NCBI GenBank assembly: GCA_030668225.1
Contig: DAOUUI010000005.1
Location: 1-38,104 of the forward strand
Direction: 5' to 3'
DNA length: 38,104 nt
Source: Deltaproteobacteria bacterium
GTDB taxonomy: Bacteria > Desulfobacterota > Deferrimicrobia > Deferrimicrobiales > Deferrimicrobiaceae
A program made the position numbers and the translations under genes. This document shows positions 1-8,206 of this stretch, piece after piece. Within the stretch, counting starts at the first letter, position 1; each line of letters starts with the position of its first letter. The notes beneath the pieces were generated by a model. It did no database searches, was not told the origin of the DNA, and saw only the letters and a program-made list of their open reading frames with translations.

Positions 1-1
1 A

Positions 2-160
2 TTTCCCGCGGCGGCGATCATCATCACGGCAGGAGGGAAGCCGAAGGTCGACGAGATCCGGTCTCTTCTGACGAAGACCCACTCGTTGCCGCAAGGGAAA
101 GTATTGGCAAGCGCGGGGAGCGGGGGCAGGGAGACGGAACTGCTGCTGGTCATTCCCTGA
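2..160 (+). CDS. C-terminal end of an unrecognised protein (partial)
   Basis: An open frame enters from the left edge and runs 52 codons to a TGA. The visible tail is mixed polar and hydrophobic, with a Gly/Ser-rich stretch (SAGSGG) followed by a beta-strand-like ending ELLLVIP. I do not recognise the family, and the piece is too short to assign a function. Codon use (GC-rich third positions) fits the neighbours, so it is probably a real gene rather than a chance frame. It is followed 11 bases later by a palindromic repeat and then by the nitroreductase gene on the same strand. Confidence 0.5.
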   Translation, partial: FPAAAIIITAGGKPKVDEIRSLLTKTHSLPQGKVLASAGSGGRETELLLVIP

Positions 161-171
161 ATGAACCTGTG

Positions 172-220
172 CGGGGACACTCCTCTCCCGTATTCCGGAG
201 ATGAATCAGGAATGTCCCCG
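172..220. repeat. REP-like imperfect palindrome
   Basis: The outer arms CGGGGACACTCCT (172-184) and AGGAATGTCCCCG (208-220) are complementary over 13 positions with a single G-T wobble, and the interior has a small CTCC/GGAG pairing. The architecture and the GGGGACA end resemble repetitive extragenic palindromes mobilised by REP-associated tyrosine transposases (RAYTs), an attribution made from memory of such elements. It sits just after the stop of the partial gene, so its transcript could also act as a 3-prime hairpin, but there is no T-tract. Confidence 0.55.
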
Positions 221-323
221 GCAGATTGTGTCGAGCGCCGGTACCAGACCGTAATTACGAGGCGCAAGCACCTTAAGGATCGCGTACCCGGTTCACAAAC
301 ATTCCACGAGGGGAGCTAAAGGG

Positions 324-932
324 ATGGACGTTTTCCACGCCATGAAGGGGCGGCAAAGCATTCGGAAATTCAGCAGGGAACCGGTCCCCCGGGAGAAGAT
401 CCTCAGGATGGTCGAAGCGGCCACCTGGGCTCCGTCCGCGGGGAACGCCCAGAACGCCAGGTTCCTCGTCGTGGAGGAAGCCGCGCTTCTCGCCCGGATG
501 AAGGGGATCGTGGACGACCTGCTCTCCCGGATCACGGGAAAGACGGTCCCCCCCGACAAGATCAATTACCACAACCTCTTCGCCGAAGCGCCTGTCGCGG
601 TCTGTGTCGTCGGGAAACCGTACGAATCGGCGACGGACCGCCACCTGCGGGAAAAAGACCCGGAGAGGCACAGGGTCAGGCGCTACCAGGTGAACGCCGG
701 CCTGCAGAGCGCCGCTTCGTCCATCACCCAGTTTCTCCTCGCGGCCCATTCCCTGGGATATGGCACGTGCTGGATGACCGGTCCCCTCGTGGCCAAGCCG
801 GAGCTCGAATCCGCCCTCTCCATCCGGCCCCCCGAGGAACTCCTCGCCATCATCGCCCTGGGAATCCCGGACTCGTCGCCTCCACCGAAACCGTCCAGGA
901 AACCGCCGGAGGAGATCACAGAGTTCCGGTAA
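324..932 (+). CDS. nitroreductase family protein
   Basis: A 202-residue FMN-dependent oxidoreductase of the nitroreductase fold, expected to reduce nitro compounds, quinones or similar acceptors with NAD(P)H in the cytoplasm; the natural substrate cannot be read from sequence. Seen: the N-terminal FMN phosphate-binding signature RQSIRKFSREPVP (about residues 10-22), the APSAGNAQ segment near residue 36, and the YGTCWMTG motif near residue 150 that lines the flavin in the dimer. Length is normal for the family. The start is an ATG with a GAGG-type ribosome site upstream. The C-terminus is Pro/Lys-rich, and the last 17 bases overlap convergently with the 3-prime end of the CBS-domain gene. It appears monocistronic. 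Confidence 0.9.
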   Translation: MDVFHAMKGRQSIRKFSREPVPREKILRMVEAATWAPSAGNAQNARFLVVEEAALLARMKGIVDDLLSRITGKTVPPDKINYHNLFAEAPVAVCVVGKPYESATDRHLREKDPERHRVRRYQVNAGLQSAASSITQFLLAAHSLGYGTCWMTGPLVAKPELESALSIRPPEELLAIIALGIPDSSPPPKPSRKPPEEITEFR

Positions 933-2193
933 GACCCGTTTTTTCGAACCGAAGACGCTTGATCCGGAACCGCTCGGTTTCGACGACCGTGACGCGGTAC
1001 CCGTAGGAGAGGAATGTCACCACCCCTTCCGGGACACTCTGGAGGCAGTCCAGCGCGAAGCCTCCTGCGGTCTCGTAAGTGTCCCCCAGGGGGATGTCGA
1101 TGCCGTACTCGTCCCGGAGGACCCGGATCGGCGTCGAGGCGGGGACCGACAGCGCCCCGTCCTTTTCCCACTCCGGGACCTCGGGGGAATCCGACCCCTC
1201 CGTCAGCCTTCCCACGATCTCCTCGAGGAGGTCGTGAATCGTGATGATTCCGCACAGTTTCCCGTGTTCGTCGATGACGACGGCCAGGTGGACCCTCGTC
1301 CTCTGAAACCGGCGGAGCAGGTCCATCATTTTCATCGATTCGGGGACGTAGACGGGCTTCTCGATGAACTGTTCCCATTTTTCGCTCACTCCCGGCCGGA
1401 AGAAGTTCCGGGAGGAGAGGATCCCCTCGATGTCCTCACCGTCAGGGCTCAACATGGGGTACCGCGAGAATCCGGCGTTCCCGACCACGGCCGCCGCATC
1501 CGCAAACGCCATTCCCTTCCGCAGGCACACGACCTCGGACCAGGGGGTCATCACCTCGTTCACCACCGTCTCCCCGAAGCGGAAGATCCCCTCGATCATC
1601 TTCTCCTCCGCGGGATCGATCGTTCCGTGCTCCGCCCCCTCCTCGATCACATCGAGGATCCCTTCCTCCGAACCGAAACGGATGTCCAGGAGGGCCTCGG
1701 GGACATACCCCTTCCCGAACAGGAGCCTGCCCAGGCGATCCAGAAGCCTCGCGGGAGCGGCAGCCCCGCGCAGGGTACGCAGACCCGCCTTGCCTCCCAG
1801 TCGCAGGATCCGTCGGGGGTGGGACATCGCGCCCTGCGTCGAAAGGTTCTCCAGGTAGAACAAGAGGAGCAGGAAGAAAAGCACCCACCCGGCCGGCACC
1901 GCGGCGGCGGTCCATCCCTGCAGGCGCCTGAAGAAAGAGAGAGCCGCCCCGCCCGCGCATAGACCCGCCAGCGCCTTGCACGCCGCCGCGGCCACCCAGA
2001 GGGAGAAAGGATGACGGACTATGGGGTCGCGAACGGCATGGAGCAGCCCGCCGGCCAGCTCCTGTCCCACGGACGCGTCCTCCGCAAGTCCCTCCTCGCC
2101 CACGATCAGGAGGGAGGAACGCAGCGCGGTCACCGCCGCTCCTGCTGCGGCAAGCAGGAGCGCCGCCACCACTAAAGCCCAGGGGATCCACAT
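916..2193 (-). CDS. CorC/HlyC-type CBS-domain membrane protein
   Basis: A 425-residue protein of the so-called hemolysin or CNNM/CorC family, whose members are linked to divalent cation efflux or resistance (family knowledge). Hydrophobic segments lie near residues 3-22, 63-84 and 97-114. They are followed by the conserved EEGILDVIEEGAEHGTID region (about 176-193), the VMTPWSEVVCL start of a CBS pair (214-224), a second CBS ending CGIITIHDLLEEIVG (314-328), and a C-terminal CorC_HlyC domain. The N-terminal half is short and Ala-rich compared with a full DUF21 (CNNM) transmembrane domain, so it may be divergent. No clear Shine-Dalgarno precedes the ATG; a TATATT box lies only about 7 bases upstream, so a leaderless message is possible. 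Confidence 0.85.
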   Translation of the reverse strand: MWIPWALVVAALLLAAAGAAVTALRSSLLIVGEEGLAEDASVGQELAGGLLHAVRDPIVRHPFSLWVAAAACKALAGLCAGGAALSFFRRLQGWTAAAVPAGWVLFFLLLLFYLENLSTQGAMSHPRRILRLGGKAGLRTLRGAAAPARLLDRLGRLLFGKGYVPEALLDIRFGSEEGILDVIEEGAEHGTIDPAEEKMIEGIFRFGETVVNEVMTPWSEVVCLRKGMAFADAAAVVGNAGFSRYPMLSPDGEDIEGILSSRNFFRPGVSEKWEQFIEKPVYVPESMKMMDLLRRFQRTRVHLAVVIDEHGKLCGIITIHDLLEEIVGRLTEGSDSPEVPEWEKDGALSVPASTPIRVLRDEYGIDIPLGDTYETAGGFALDCLQSVPEGVVTFLSYGYRVTVVETERFRIKRLRFEKTGLTGTL

Positions 2194-2238
2194 AGGTACA
2201 ATATATCCGATGTGATAATATTATTCGCCGGGGTTTCG

Positions 2239-3189
2239 ATGAAAAACGTCGCCTATGTCTACCATCCGGACTACCTGCTTCACAGCGCCACCTTCGAACA
2301 CCCTGAATCCCCGGACCGCCTGGTCGCAATCAACAGGAATCTCGAGAACGCCGGACTCTTCGAGACGCTGGTGCCGGTCACCCCGGACTACCCGGACAAC
2401 GGGGATATCCTCCGCGTTCACGACCCCGACTACCTGCGGAAACTGGAGAATGCCTGCCGGCGGGGGGACCTCACTCTCGACGCCGAGGACACCTACCTGA
2501 ACAAGAACTCCTACCTGATCGCGCTGCTTTCGGCGGGGGGTGCCATCGCGGGAGCCGATGCCGTCGCCTCGGGGAAGGTCGACAGGGCGTTCTGCGCCGT
2601 TCGGCCCCCGGGGCACCATGCCGCGCGCAACGAAGGGATGGGGTTCTGCCTCCTGAACAACGCGGCGATCACCGTCCGGGCGCTTCAGGAGTCACACGGC
2701 GTCTCCCGGGTAATGATCATCGACTGGGACGTCCATCACGGGAATGGAACACAGAGCATCTTCTGGGAGGACCCGTCGGTATTTTTCTTCAGCATCCACG
2801 AGAACCCCGCCTTCCTCTATCCCGGCACGGGCCGGCGGTGGGAGACGGGGAAAGGGGCCGGAGAGGGTACGACCCTCAACGCTCCGATGCCGCCAGGCGC
2901 GGGGGATGACGAGTACCGCCTGGCGTTCGAGCAGATCCTTGCTCCCGCGGCGGAAAGGTTCCGCCCCGAATTTCTCGTCCTGTCCGCCGGGTTTGACGCG
3001 CACCGCGACGACCCGCTGGCAGACCTCGAGCTCACGGATGAGGGTTTTCGTTTCCTGTCGAGGTTCGCCGTCGACCTGGCAAACCGATACTGCGGCGGGA
3101 GGATCGTTTCGATACTCGAGGGGGGATACGAACGGGAATCCCTTACGCGTTGCACGGAAATCCACATCCGGGAGCTCCAGCAGGACTGA
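2239..3189 (+). CDS. acuC: histone deacetylase superfamily protein (AcuC-like)
   Basis: A zinc-dependent deacetylase of the arginase/HDAC fold, acting on acetyl-lysine or acetyl-polyamine type substrates; bacterial relatives are called AcuC. With the start at the ATG (MKNVAYVYHPDYLL), the characteristic motifs are RPPGHHA (about 122-128, the two catalytic His), GFCLLNN, DWDVHHGNGT (162-171, metal Asp and His), SAGFDAH (metal Asp about 253) and LEGGY near the C-terminus. All key residues are present, and 316 residues is normal. An upstream in-frame GTG at 2212 would add nine residues, but the GGGG box sits correctly for the ATG. It is followed after 26 bases by the acuB-like gene, a pairing known from Bacillus acetoin-utilisation loci. 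Confidence 0.88.
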   Translation: MKNVAYVYHPDYLLHSATFEHPESPDRLVAINRNLENAGLFETLVPVTPDYPDNGDILRVHDPDYLRKLENACRRGDLTLDAEDTYLNKNSYLIALLSAGGAIAGADAVASGKVDRAFCAVRPPGHHAARNEGMGFCLLNNAAITVRALQESHGVSRVMIIDWDVHHGNGTQSIFWEDPSVFFFSIHENPAFLYPGTGRRWETGKGAGEGTTLNAPMPPGAGDDEYRLAFEQILAPAAERFRPEFLVLSAGFDAHRDDPLADLELTDEGFRFLSRFAVDLANRYCGGRIVSILEGGYERESLTRCTEIHIRELQQD

Positions 3190-3215
3190 CCCCGGGGATT
3201 ACGGAGGAGTCTTCC

Positions 3216-3875
3216 ATGTTCGTCACCCGTAGAATGCAGCGCAACGTCTCTACGATTGCCCCTTCCGCCTCTCTCGAGGAGGCACGCCGCCTGATGCGGG
3301 AGAAAAGCGTGCGACAGCTCCCTGTCAAAGACGAGGACGGCAAGCTCGTCGGCATGGTGTCGGACCGGGATATCCGGGAGGCGATGCTGCCGGTGGGGCT
3401 TCTTCCCGGCTCTTCGGAAAAGGAAATGGAGAAAATACTGGCCGATACACCCGTGGAAAAGGTCATGACCCGGAAGGTGGTCGCCGCCACGGTCAACGAC
3501 TCCCTCGAGGACGCGATCGTCCTCCTGCACGATTTCCATGTCAACGCCCTCCCGGTGGTGGACGAAGAGGGGAAGGTGGCCGGGATCATCACGAGAACGG
3601 ACGTCCTCAATGCGTTCATCGAGGCGCTGGGGGTGGGGGAAATCAGCAGCCGGCTGGAAGTCGTGGTTCCCGACGTCCCGGGCGCGCTTGCCGGGATCGT
3701 CACGATCGTCAAGACCTTCCATGTGAACATCACGAGCATTCTTACCACCGGCCACACCGAGGCGGGGAAAAGAACTGTTTTCTTCCGGATTTCGACCCTC
3801 AACGTGGGGCCTATCCGGAAGGCCCTCCAGGAGGCAGGGTACCGGATCCTCAACCCCGCGGACTTTCGGGAATGA
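3216..3875 (+). CDS. acuB: tandem CBS plus ACT-domain protein (AcuB-like)
   Basis: A 219-residue probable regulatory protein. Residues 1-60 and 77-140 form two CBS motifs (note VSDRDIRE and the second VAGIITRTDVLNAF), expected to bind adenine nucleotides. Residues about 146-215 form an ACT-like domain (VVVPDVPGALAGIVTIVK). This CBS-CBS-ACT layout is that of AcuB. Start chosen at an ATG preceded by GGAGGAG. It lies directly behind the AcuC-like deacetylase and overlaps the dehydrogenase gene by four bases (ATGA), so the three are probably cotranscribed. In Bacillus the Acu system controls acetyl-CoA synthetase by lysine acetylation (established knowledge); no acetyltransferase AcuA or acetyl-CoA synthetase is visible here. 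Confidence 0.85.
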   Translation: MFVTRRMQRNVSTIAPSASLEEARRLMREKSVRQLPVKDEDGKLVGMVSDRDIREAMLPVGLLPGSSEKEMEKILADTPVEKVMTRKVVAATVNDSLEDAIVLLHDFHVNALPVVDEEGKVAGIITRTDVLNAFIEALGVGEISSRLEVVVPDVPGALAGIVTIVKTFHVNITSILTTGHTEAGKRTVFFRISTLNVGPIRKALQEAGYRILNPADFRE

Positions 3876-4876
3876 AAGCGATGCTGCTTCCGGAGAGGGG
3901 GCCGATCGAAACCTCCCCCCTCGTCCTGACGGACCTCCCGGACCCGTCTCCCGGCCCCGGAGAGATCCGTGTGAAGGTTTCCGTCTGCGGGATCTGCCGG
4001 ACGGATCTGCACGTCATCGAGGGCGACCTGCCGCCCCTCCGGACGCCTGTGATTCCGGGCCACCAGGTCGTGGGAACGGTGGACGCCGCCGGAGAAGAGG
4101 CATCCAGGTTCCCTCCCGGAACCCGTGTGGGAATCGCGTGGCTTGCGCAAACGTGCGGGGAATGCGATTTCTGCGCGGCCGGCAGGGAAAACCTGTGCGA
4201 CCGGCCGCTCTTCACGGGGTATCACCGCGACGGCGGCTTCGCCGAGTATGCGGTCGTGCCGGAGGCGTTCGCCTATCCCCTCCCTCCCGCCTTCCGGGAT
4301 GCGGAGGCCGCCCCGCTCCTGTGTGCGGGGATCATCGGGTTCCGCGCCCTGCGGAGGGCCGACCTGCCACGCGGGGGAACGCTGGCGCTCTACGGCTTCG
4401 GGTCGTCCGCCCACATCGTGATCCAGCTCGCCCTGCACCGGGGGTGCGGGGTCTTCGTCGTAACCCGCGGGGAGAAGCACCGCGACCTCGCGAAACGGAT
4501 GGGGGCTTCCTGGGCGGGGGAGAACCCGGAGGAGATGCCGGAAGCCCCAGACTCGGCAATCCTGTTTGCCCCGGTGGGGGAACTGGTCCCCCGGGCGCTG
4601 AAACGTCTGAAAAAGGGAGGGACCCTGTCGCTCGCGGGCATCCACATGAGCGACATTCCCACGATGAGGTACGAGGAGTGCCTCTTCTACGAGAAGAACG
4701 TCCGGAGCGTCACGGCCAACACGCGCCAGGACGGGGAGGACCTGCTCCTGGAAGCGTCGGAGATCCCTCTCCGGCCGAAGGTCACCCTCTTCCCCCTCGA
4801 GGAGGCAAACCGGGCCCTCAAGCTGCTCAAGGCGGATAAACTCGAGGGAACGGGCGTCCTGACCGTAGGGGGATGA
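3872..4876 (+). CDS. zinc-dependent alcohol dehydrogenase family protein
   Basis: A 334-residue medium-chain dehydrogenase/reductase that would oxidise alcohols or reduce aldehydes with NAD(P). The catalytic zinc site is visible as CGICRTDLH (Cys about 38) and GHQVVG (His about 62). The structural zinc cluster is CGECDFCAAGRENLC (about 95-109, four Cys). The Rossmann segment LYGFGSSAHIVIQLA, near residue 173, departs from the usual GxGxxG spacing (GFGSSA). The start ATG overlaps the acuB-like stop by four bases. It is closest in feel to class IV/AdhP-like zinc ADHs, but the substrate cannot be assigned. It converges on the FAD dehydrogenase gene with 23 bases between the two ends. Confidence 0.85.
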   Translation: MKAMLLPERGPIETSPLVLTDLPDPSPGPGEIRVKVSVCGICRTDLHVIEGDLPPLRTPVIPGHQVVGTVDAAGEEASRFPPGTRVGIAWLAQTCGECDFCAAGRENLCDRPLFTGYHRDGGFAEYAVVPEAFAYPLPPAFRDAEAAPLLCAGIIGFRALRRADLPRGGTLALYGFGSSAHIVIQLALHRGCGVFVVTRGEKHRDLAKRMGASWAGENPEEMPEAPDSAILFAPVGELVPRALKRLKKGGTLSLAGIHMSDIPTMRYEECLFYEKNVRSVTANTRQDGEDLLLEASEIPLRPKVTLFPLEEANRALKLLKADKLEGTGVLTVGG

Positions 4877-4899
4877 TCCCCCCCCTTCTCGCGGAAGGG

Positions 4900-6276
4900 C
4901 TATTCCTTCCCCTCCTTCCGCAGAATCCCCTCCACGGCGAGGATGCCGTTGAGCGCGGCGCCGACGATCCCCCGGGATTTCCCCACACCATCCCCGGCCA
5001 CGAAGAGGTTCGGGATGTTGGTCTCGAGATACCGGTCGGTTTCGTACTTCGTGTCGTAGAACTTGATCTCGGGGACGTACACCGTCGTGGAGGGGTGCGC
5101 CACCCCCGGAATGACGCGCGCGAGAAGAAGCAGGCTCTCCCTCAGGTTGTCGACGATGCGCCCGGGGTAGGCATAGGAGATGTCCCCCGGCGTCACGCCC
5201 GGGCCCAGGGGAAGGGTCGGCGTCATCTTGTCGTAGCCGAGAGCGGCCGAGTGGAACGTCTCGGCCTTGGAGCGTCTCCCTTCCGTCAGGTCCCCCCACC
5301 GCTGGACGACGAGGCTGTCCCCGCCGCCCCAGAAGTTGGCGAACTCCATCACCTTGCGGCCCATCTCCGTCGTGTCCTGGATCGGTTCGGTCATCGAGAC
5401 GGTGTTCAGGATCGCGAAATTGCTGTTCGGCGTCTTTCTCTGTTTCAGCGCGTCCCCGTTCACCAGCCGGTATCCGTTCCTCATTTCCACCCGGACCCTC
5501 CCGCCCGGGTTGGTGCAGAAGGTACGGGTCCGATCGCCGTGGGTGGGGGTGACGAACAGGAACTTGGGGTCGTACAGGACCTGCGTGATCTCGTCGTACA
5601 CCGCCTGTGCCACTTCGACGCGGCACCCGATGTCGATGGCGCCGTACCGGATTTTCGCGCCGATCCCGCGGGCGACCTCCCGGAACCAGTAGGCGCCCTC
5701 CCTGCCCGGGGCCGCCAGCACATATCGGGAGAGGAACTCCCCCTTCGCGCTTCGCACAAGGAACCGCCCGTCGTCGCATCGCCGGATGTCCGTAACCCGC
5801 GTGCGGAGCGAGAACGCGATCCCCTTCCCCCGTAATGCGTCGGTCATCCGGGCGACGACGCGGTGGGCGAGGTCGGTTCCCATGTGCCTCTGCTTCGCGG
5901 GAAGGAGCGTGATGTCCCAGAACCCCTTGGCGGTCCGGTGCCGCACCCAGGAGACCCGGTCCAGCCACCAGCCGATCCGCTCGGCGTCCACCCCGTAAAG
6001 GGTGCGGTCGGCCCCGTGCTCCAGAAACACCTCGTCGACCCTCGCGATCCGCTCTTCGGCCTCGCTTTCCGATATGCCCAACTCGGAGAGGTCGAGCCCG
6101 ATGTGCGGGGAGAGGTTCAGCTTGCCGTCGGTCATGGCCCCGGCCCCGCCGGTGCGGCCCTTCTCCTCCAGGACAAGAACGCGAAGCTTCCCTGCCATCG
6201 CCCGGGCGGCGAATAGCCCGGCGGGTCCCGCTCCGACGATGACGACATCCCAGACGGCCGGGCGTTCAGCGGACAC
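4900..6276 (-). CDS. FAD-dependent dehydrogenase (COG2509-like)
   Basis: A flavoprotein of about 458 residues with the Rossmann dinucleotide motif VVIVGAGPAGL at its N-terminus (about 11-21) and a second FAD motif near the C-terminus (NLFVAGDGVGKSRGIVGAALNG). The middle contains the long substrate domain of the poorly characterised COG2509 FAD-dependent dehydrogenases. The open frame extends 76 codons further upstream, but that part is antisense-like low-complexity Arg/Pro/Ser. A GTG at 6276 with GGGAGG five bases before it gives the natural start. The gene overlaps the 3-prime end of the GHMP kinase by 11 bases, implying translational coupling. Its reaction is unknown; relatives are sometimes called geranylgeranyl-reductase-like. 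Confidence 0.8.
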   Translation of the reverse strand: MSAERPAVWDVVIVGAGPAGLFAARAMAGKLRVLVLEEKGRTGGAGAMTDGKLNLSPHIGLDLSELGISESEAEERIARVDEVFLEHGADRTLYGVDAERIGWWLDRVSWVRHRTAKGFWDITLLPAKQRHMGTDLAHRVVARMTDALRGKGIAFSLRTRVTDIRRCDDGRFLVRSAKGEFLSRYVLAAPGREGAYWFREVARGIGAKIRYGAIDIGCRVEVAQAVYDEITQVLYDPKFLFVTPTHGDRTRTFCTNPGGRVRVEMRNGYRLVNGDALKQRKTPNSNFAILNTVSMTEPIQDTTEMGRKVMEFANFWGGGDSLVVQRWGDLTEGRRSKAETFHSAALGYDKMTPTLPLGPGVTPGDISYAYPGRIVDNLRESLLLLARVIPGVAHPSTTVYVPEIKFYDTKYETDRYLETNIPNLFVAGDGVGKSRGIVGAALNGILAVEGILRKEGKE

Positions 6277-7321
6277 CGACACCTCCCGCGCGTGAAATCC
6301 GCGGGCCGGCGGAGATCCGGAACGGGAAGGGCGAGAATCCCCGTCGCCTGAGGACCTCCTCCACCGCTTCCCGGTCCCCGGGATCGCGGAGCAGGCCGAA
6401 CACCATCCCTCCACCGCCGGCACCGCAAAGCTTGGCCCCGGACACCATCTTTCGGAATTCGGGGGAAGAGAACAGACGGTCCACCGCCTGCGTGGAAATG
6501 CCACGGGCGATCATTCTACGGTTCGCCCACTCCCGCGCAACGGCCCGCCCGAGCCGGTCGATCTCCCCCGCGGACACGGCCTCCCACGCATCCCTCGCGG
6601 CGTCCGCGATCCCGCGGAATCTCCGGAGCGTCACGGGATTCCCGTCGATCGCCCCTCGAATCATCCGCCAGTTCAACCCCGCGGAGAAGTGCGCCTTTCC
6701 TGTGCCCGCCAGAAACCCGTGCGCCGCCAGCTTCCGCCCGGCGGGGCTTCCCGGCGGAAACCTCTCCGCCTCTGTCCGGCCCGGAAGATACCGGATCCCC
6801 AGGACCCCGCCGCGCAGCGCCGCGATGTGGTCCTGGGATCCGGTGAGGTTCCTCAGGTAGGCGGCCTCGATCTCCATCGCTTCCCGCGCCGTCTCCCTCC
6901 AGCCTTTCTGCCTCCCGAGGAGGCAACGCATCGCAAGCATCGTGGCAATCAGAAGGGCGGACGACGCCCCCATCCCGGATCCGACGGGCGAGTCGTTTCC
7001 GAACCGCAGCTCGATGCCGGTCCGGGGCGGGAAGTGCCGCAGGGCCGCAGCGACCAGACCGAAGACCCCTCTGGTCGGAAAACCGTGCGTGTCGCCGGCT
7101 TCCGACCGGCGAGAGAAGTTATCGGAAACGAGACGGGCAGTGCCCCGGACGGGGCGGATCGAGACAACGCTTTCCACATGGATCGCCGCGTTGACGGTCA
7201 TTGAGGCCGGAACGAGAAGATAGAGGGGAAAGATGTCGAGGGTTCCCCCCGCGAGGTCGACCCGGTTGGGCACCACGACCTTGACCAGAGGGTCTCCTCC
7301 CCGGTATTTCGGCTTCGCCAA
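6266..7321 (-). CDS. GHMP-family small-molecule kinase
   Basis: A 351-residue ATP-dependent kinase of the galactokinase/homoserine/mevalonate/phosphomevalonate superfamily. Seen: the N-terminal substrate motif PNRVDLAGGTLDIFPLYL (18-35), the ATP loop SPVGSGMGASSALLIA (111-126), and the C-terminal glycine-rich motif KLCGAGGGGMVFGL. The variant DLAGGTLDI is characteristic of a subgroup often annotated as sugar or heptose-phosphate kinases; with gmhA 2 kb away a heptose role is conceivable but not shown. The start is a TTG with a GGAAGGGG box at good spacing. The following FAD dehydrogenase overlaps it, so the two probably work together or are at least co-expressed. Confidence 0.82.
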   Translation of the reverse strand: MAKPKYRGGDPLVKVVVPNRVDLAGGTLDIFPLYLLVPASMTVNAAIHVESVVSIRPVRGTARLVSDNFSRRSEAGDTHGFPTRGVFGLVAAALRHFPPRTGIELRFGNDSPVGSGMGASSALLIATMLAMRCLLGRQKGWRETAREAMEIEAAYLRNLTGSQDHIAALRGGVLGIRYLPGRTEAERFPPGSPAGRKLAAHGFLAGTGKAHFSAGLNWRMIRGAIDGNPVTLRRFRGIADAARDAWEAVSAGEIDRLGRAVAREWANRRMIARGISTQAVDRLFSSPEFRKMVSGAKLCGAGGGGMVFGLLRDPGDREAVEEVLRRRGFSPFPFRISAGPRISRAGGVGVR

Positions 7322-7400
7322 CTTGCCCCTTCCCGCGCGATGCGTCGTTCTGTTTTTATCTTACACGGCGGCGTCGGAAGAAAAAGACGTCATTTCTCCC

Positions 7401-7430
7401 TTTACGGCACCCAGGGTCGCCCTGTATAAA
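7401..7430 (+). promoter_or_regulatory. candidate sigma-70 promoter for the UPF0173 gene
   Basis: TTTACG and TATAAA are separated by 18 bases and end 50 bases before the ATG, inside a locally AT-rich stretch of the divergent gap between the GHMP kinase and the hydrolase. This is a visual match only. Confidence 0.45.
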
Positions 7431-7480
7431 ATTTAAGGATAGGACGCCCGATCCGCACACCTTCGGACAGGAGGTTCCCG

Positions 7481-8182
7481 ATGCCGCCCGTCAAGATCCG
7501 CTGGTTCGGCCATTCCGGCTTTTCCCTCCAGGACCCCTCCGGCAAGACCGTGCTGATCGACCCGTGGTTCCAGGGGAACCCGACCGCACCCTTCGGGTCG
7601 GAGGAGGTAAAAAGCGCGGAGTTTCTGCTTCTCACGCACGACCACTTCGACCACACGGCCGACGCCGCCGCGTTGGTCCACCAGACAGGGGCTCTCGTGG
7701 TCGGGATCTTCGAACTGGTCGGCGACCTGAAGGCGAAGGGCGTTCCCGAGTCCCAGCTCCTGCACGGCGGGATCGGGATGAACGTGGGAGGCACCGTGGT
7801 GCTCGACGGATTTTCCTTTACCATGACGGAGGCGCATCACTCCTGCACGCTCGGCGCGCCCGTCGGATACGTCATCCAGACCCCCTCCGGCGTGACCATC
7901 TACCATTCGGGGGACACGGGCGTCTTCGCCAACATGGCGATCATCGGGGAACTCTACCCCATCGATGTGGCGCTGCTGCCGATCGGCTCGGTGTTCACGA
8001 TGGATTACCGCCAGGCGGCGAAGGCAGCCGACCTGCTCAAGGCGAAGACGGTCATTCCGATGCACTTCGGAACGTTCCCGATCCTGGAACCGAACGCGGA
8101 CCGTTTCGTTGCGGAAATGAAGAAAAACACTCCGGGGACGAAAGTGATCGTCCTGAGCCCGGGAGAAGAGACTTCCCTCTGA
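7481..8182 (+). CDS. UPF0173-type metal-dependent hydrolase
   Basis: A 233-residue cytoplasmic metallo-beta-lactamase-fold hydrolase of the UPF0173/UlaG-like group. The metal site THDHFDH (52-58) is complete, and the later ligands in YHSGDTG (about 141-147) and PMHFGTF (about 194-200) are visible; GHSGF at the N-terminus is typical. There is no signal peptide and the length is standard. The ATG has a strong AGGAGG ribosome site eight bases upstream. It appears to be a single-gene unit between divergent and convergent neighbours. UlaG itself opens ascorbate-6-phosphate lactone, but the substrate of this subgroup is not known to me. Confidence 0.88.
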   Translation: MPPVKIRWFGHSGFSLQDPSGKTVLIDPWFQGNPTAPFGSEEVKSAEFLLLTHDHFDHTADAAALVHQTGALVVGIFELVGDLKAKGVPESQLLHGGIGMNVGGTVVLDGFSFTMTEAHHSCTLGAPVGYVIQTPSGVTIYHSGDTGVFANMAIIGELYPIDVALLPIGSVFTMDYRQAAKAADLLKAKTVIPMHFGTFPILEPNADRFVAEMKKNTPGTKVIVLSPGEETSL

Positions 8183-8206
8183 CCCCGCGGCGCGAGGTCT
8201 CCCGGG

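Noticed and set aside
3143-5968. A 941-codon open frame on the minus strand
   Set aside because: It is Arg/Pro/Gly-rich, antisense to acuB and the alcohol dehydrogenase, and shows no family features; it arises from GC-rich codon bias.
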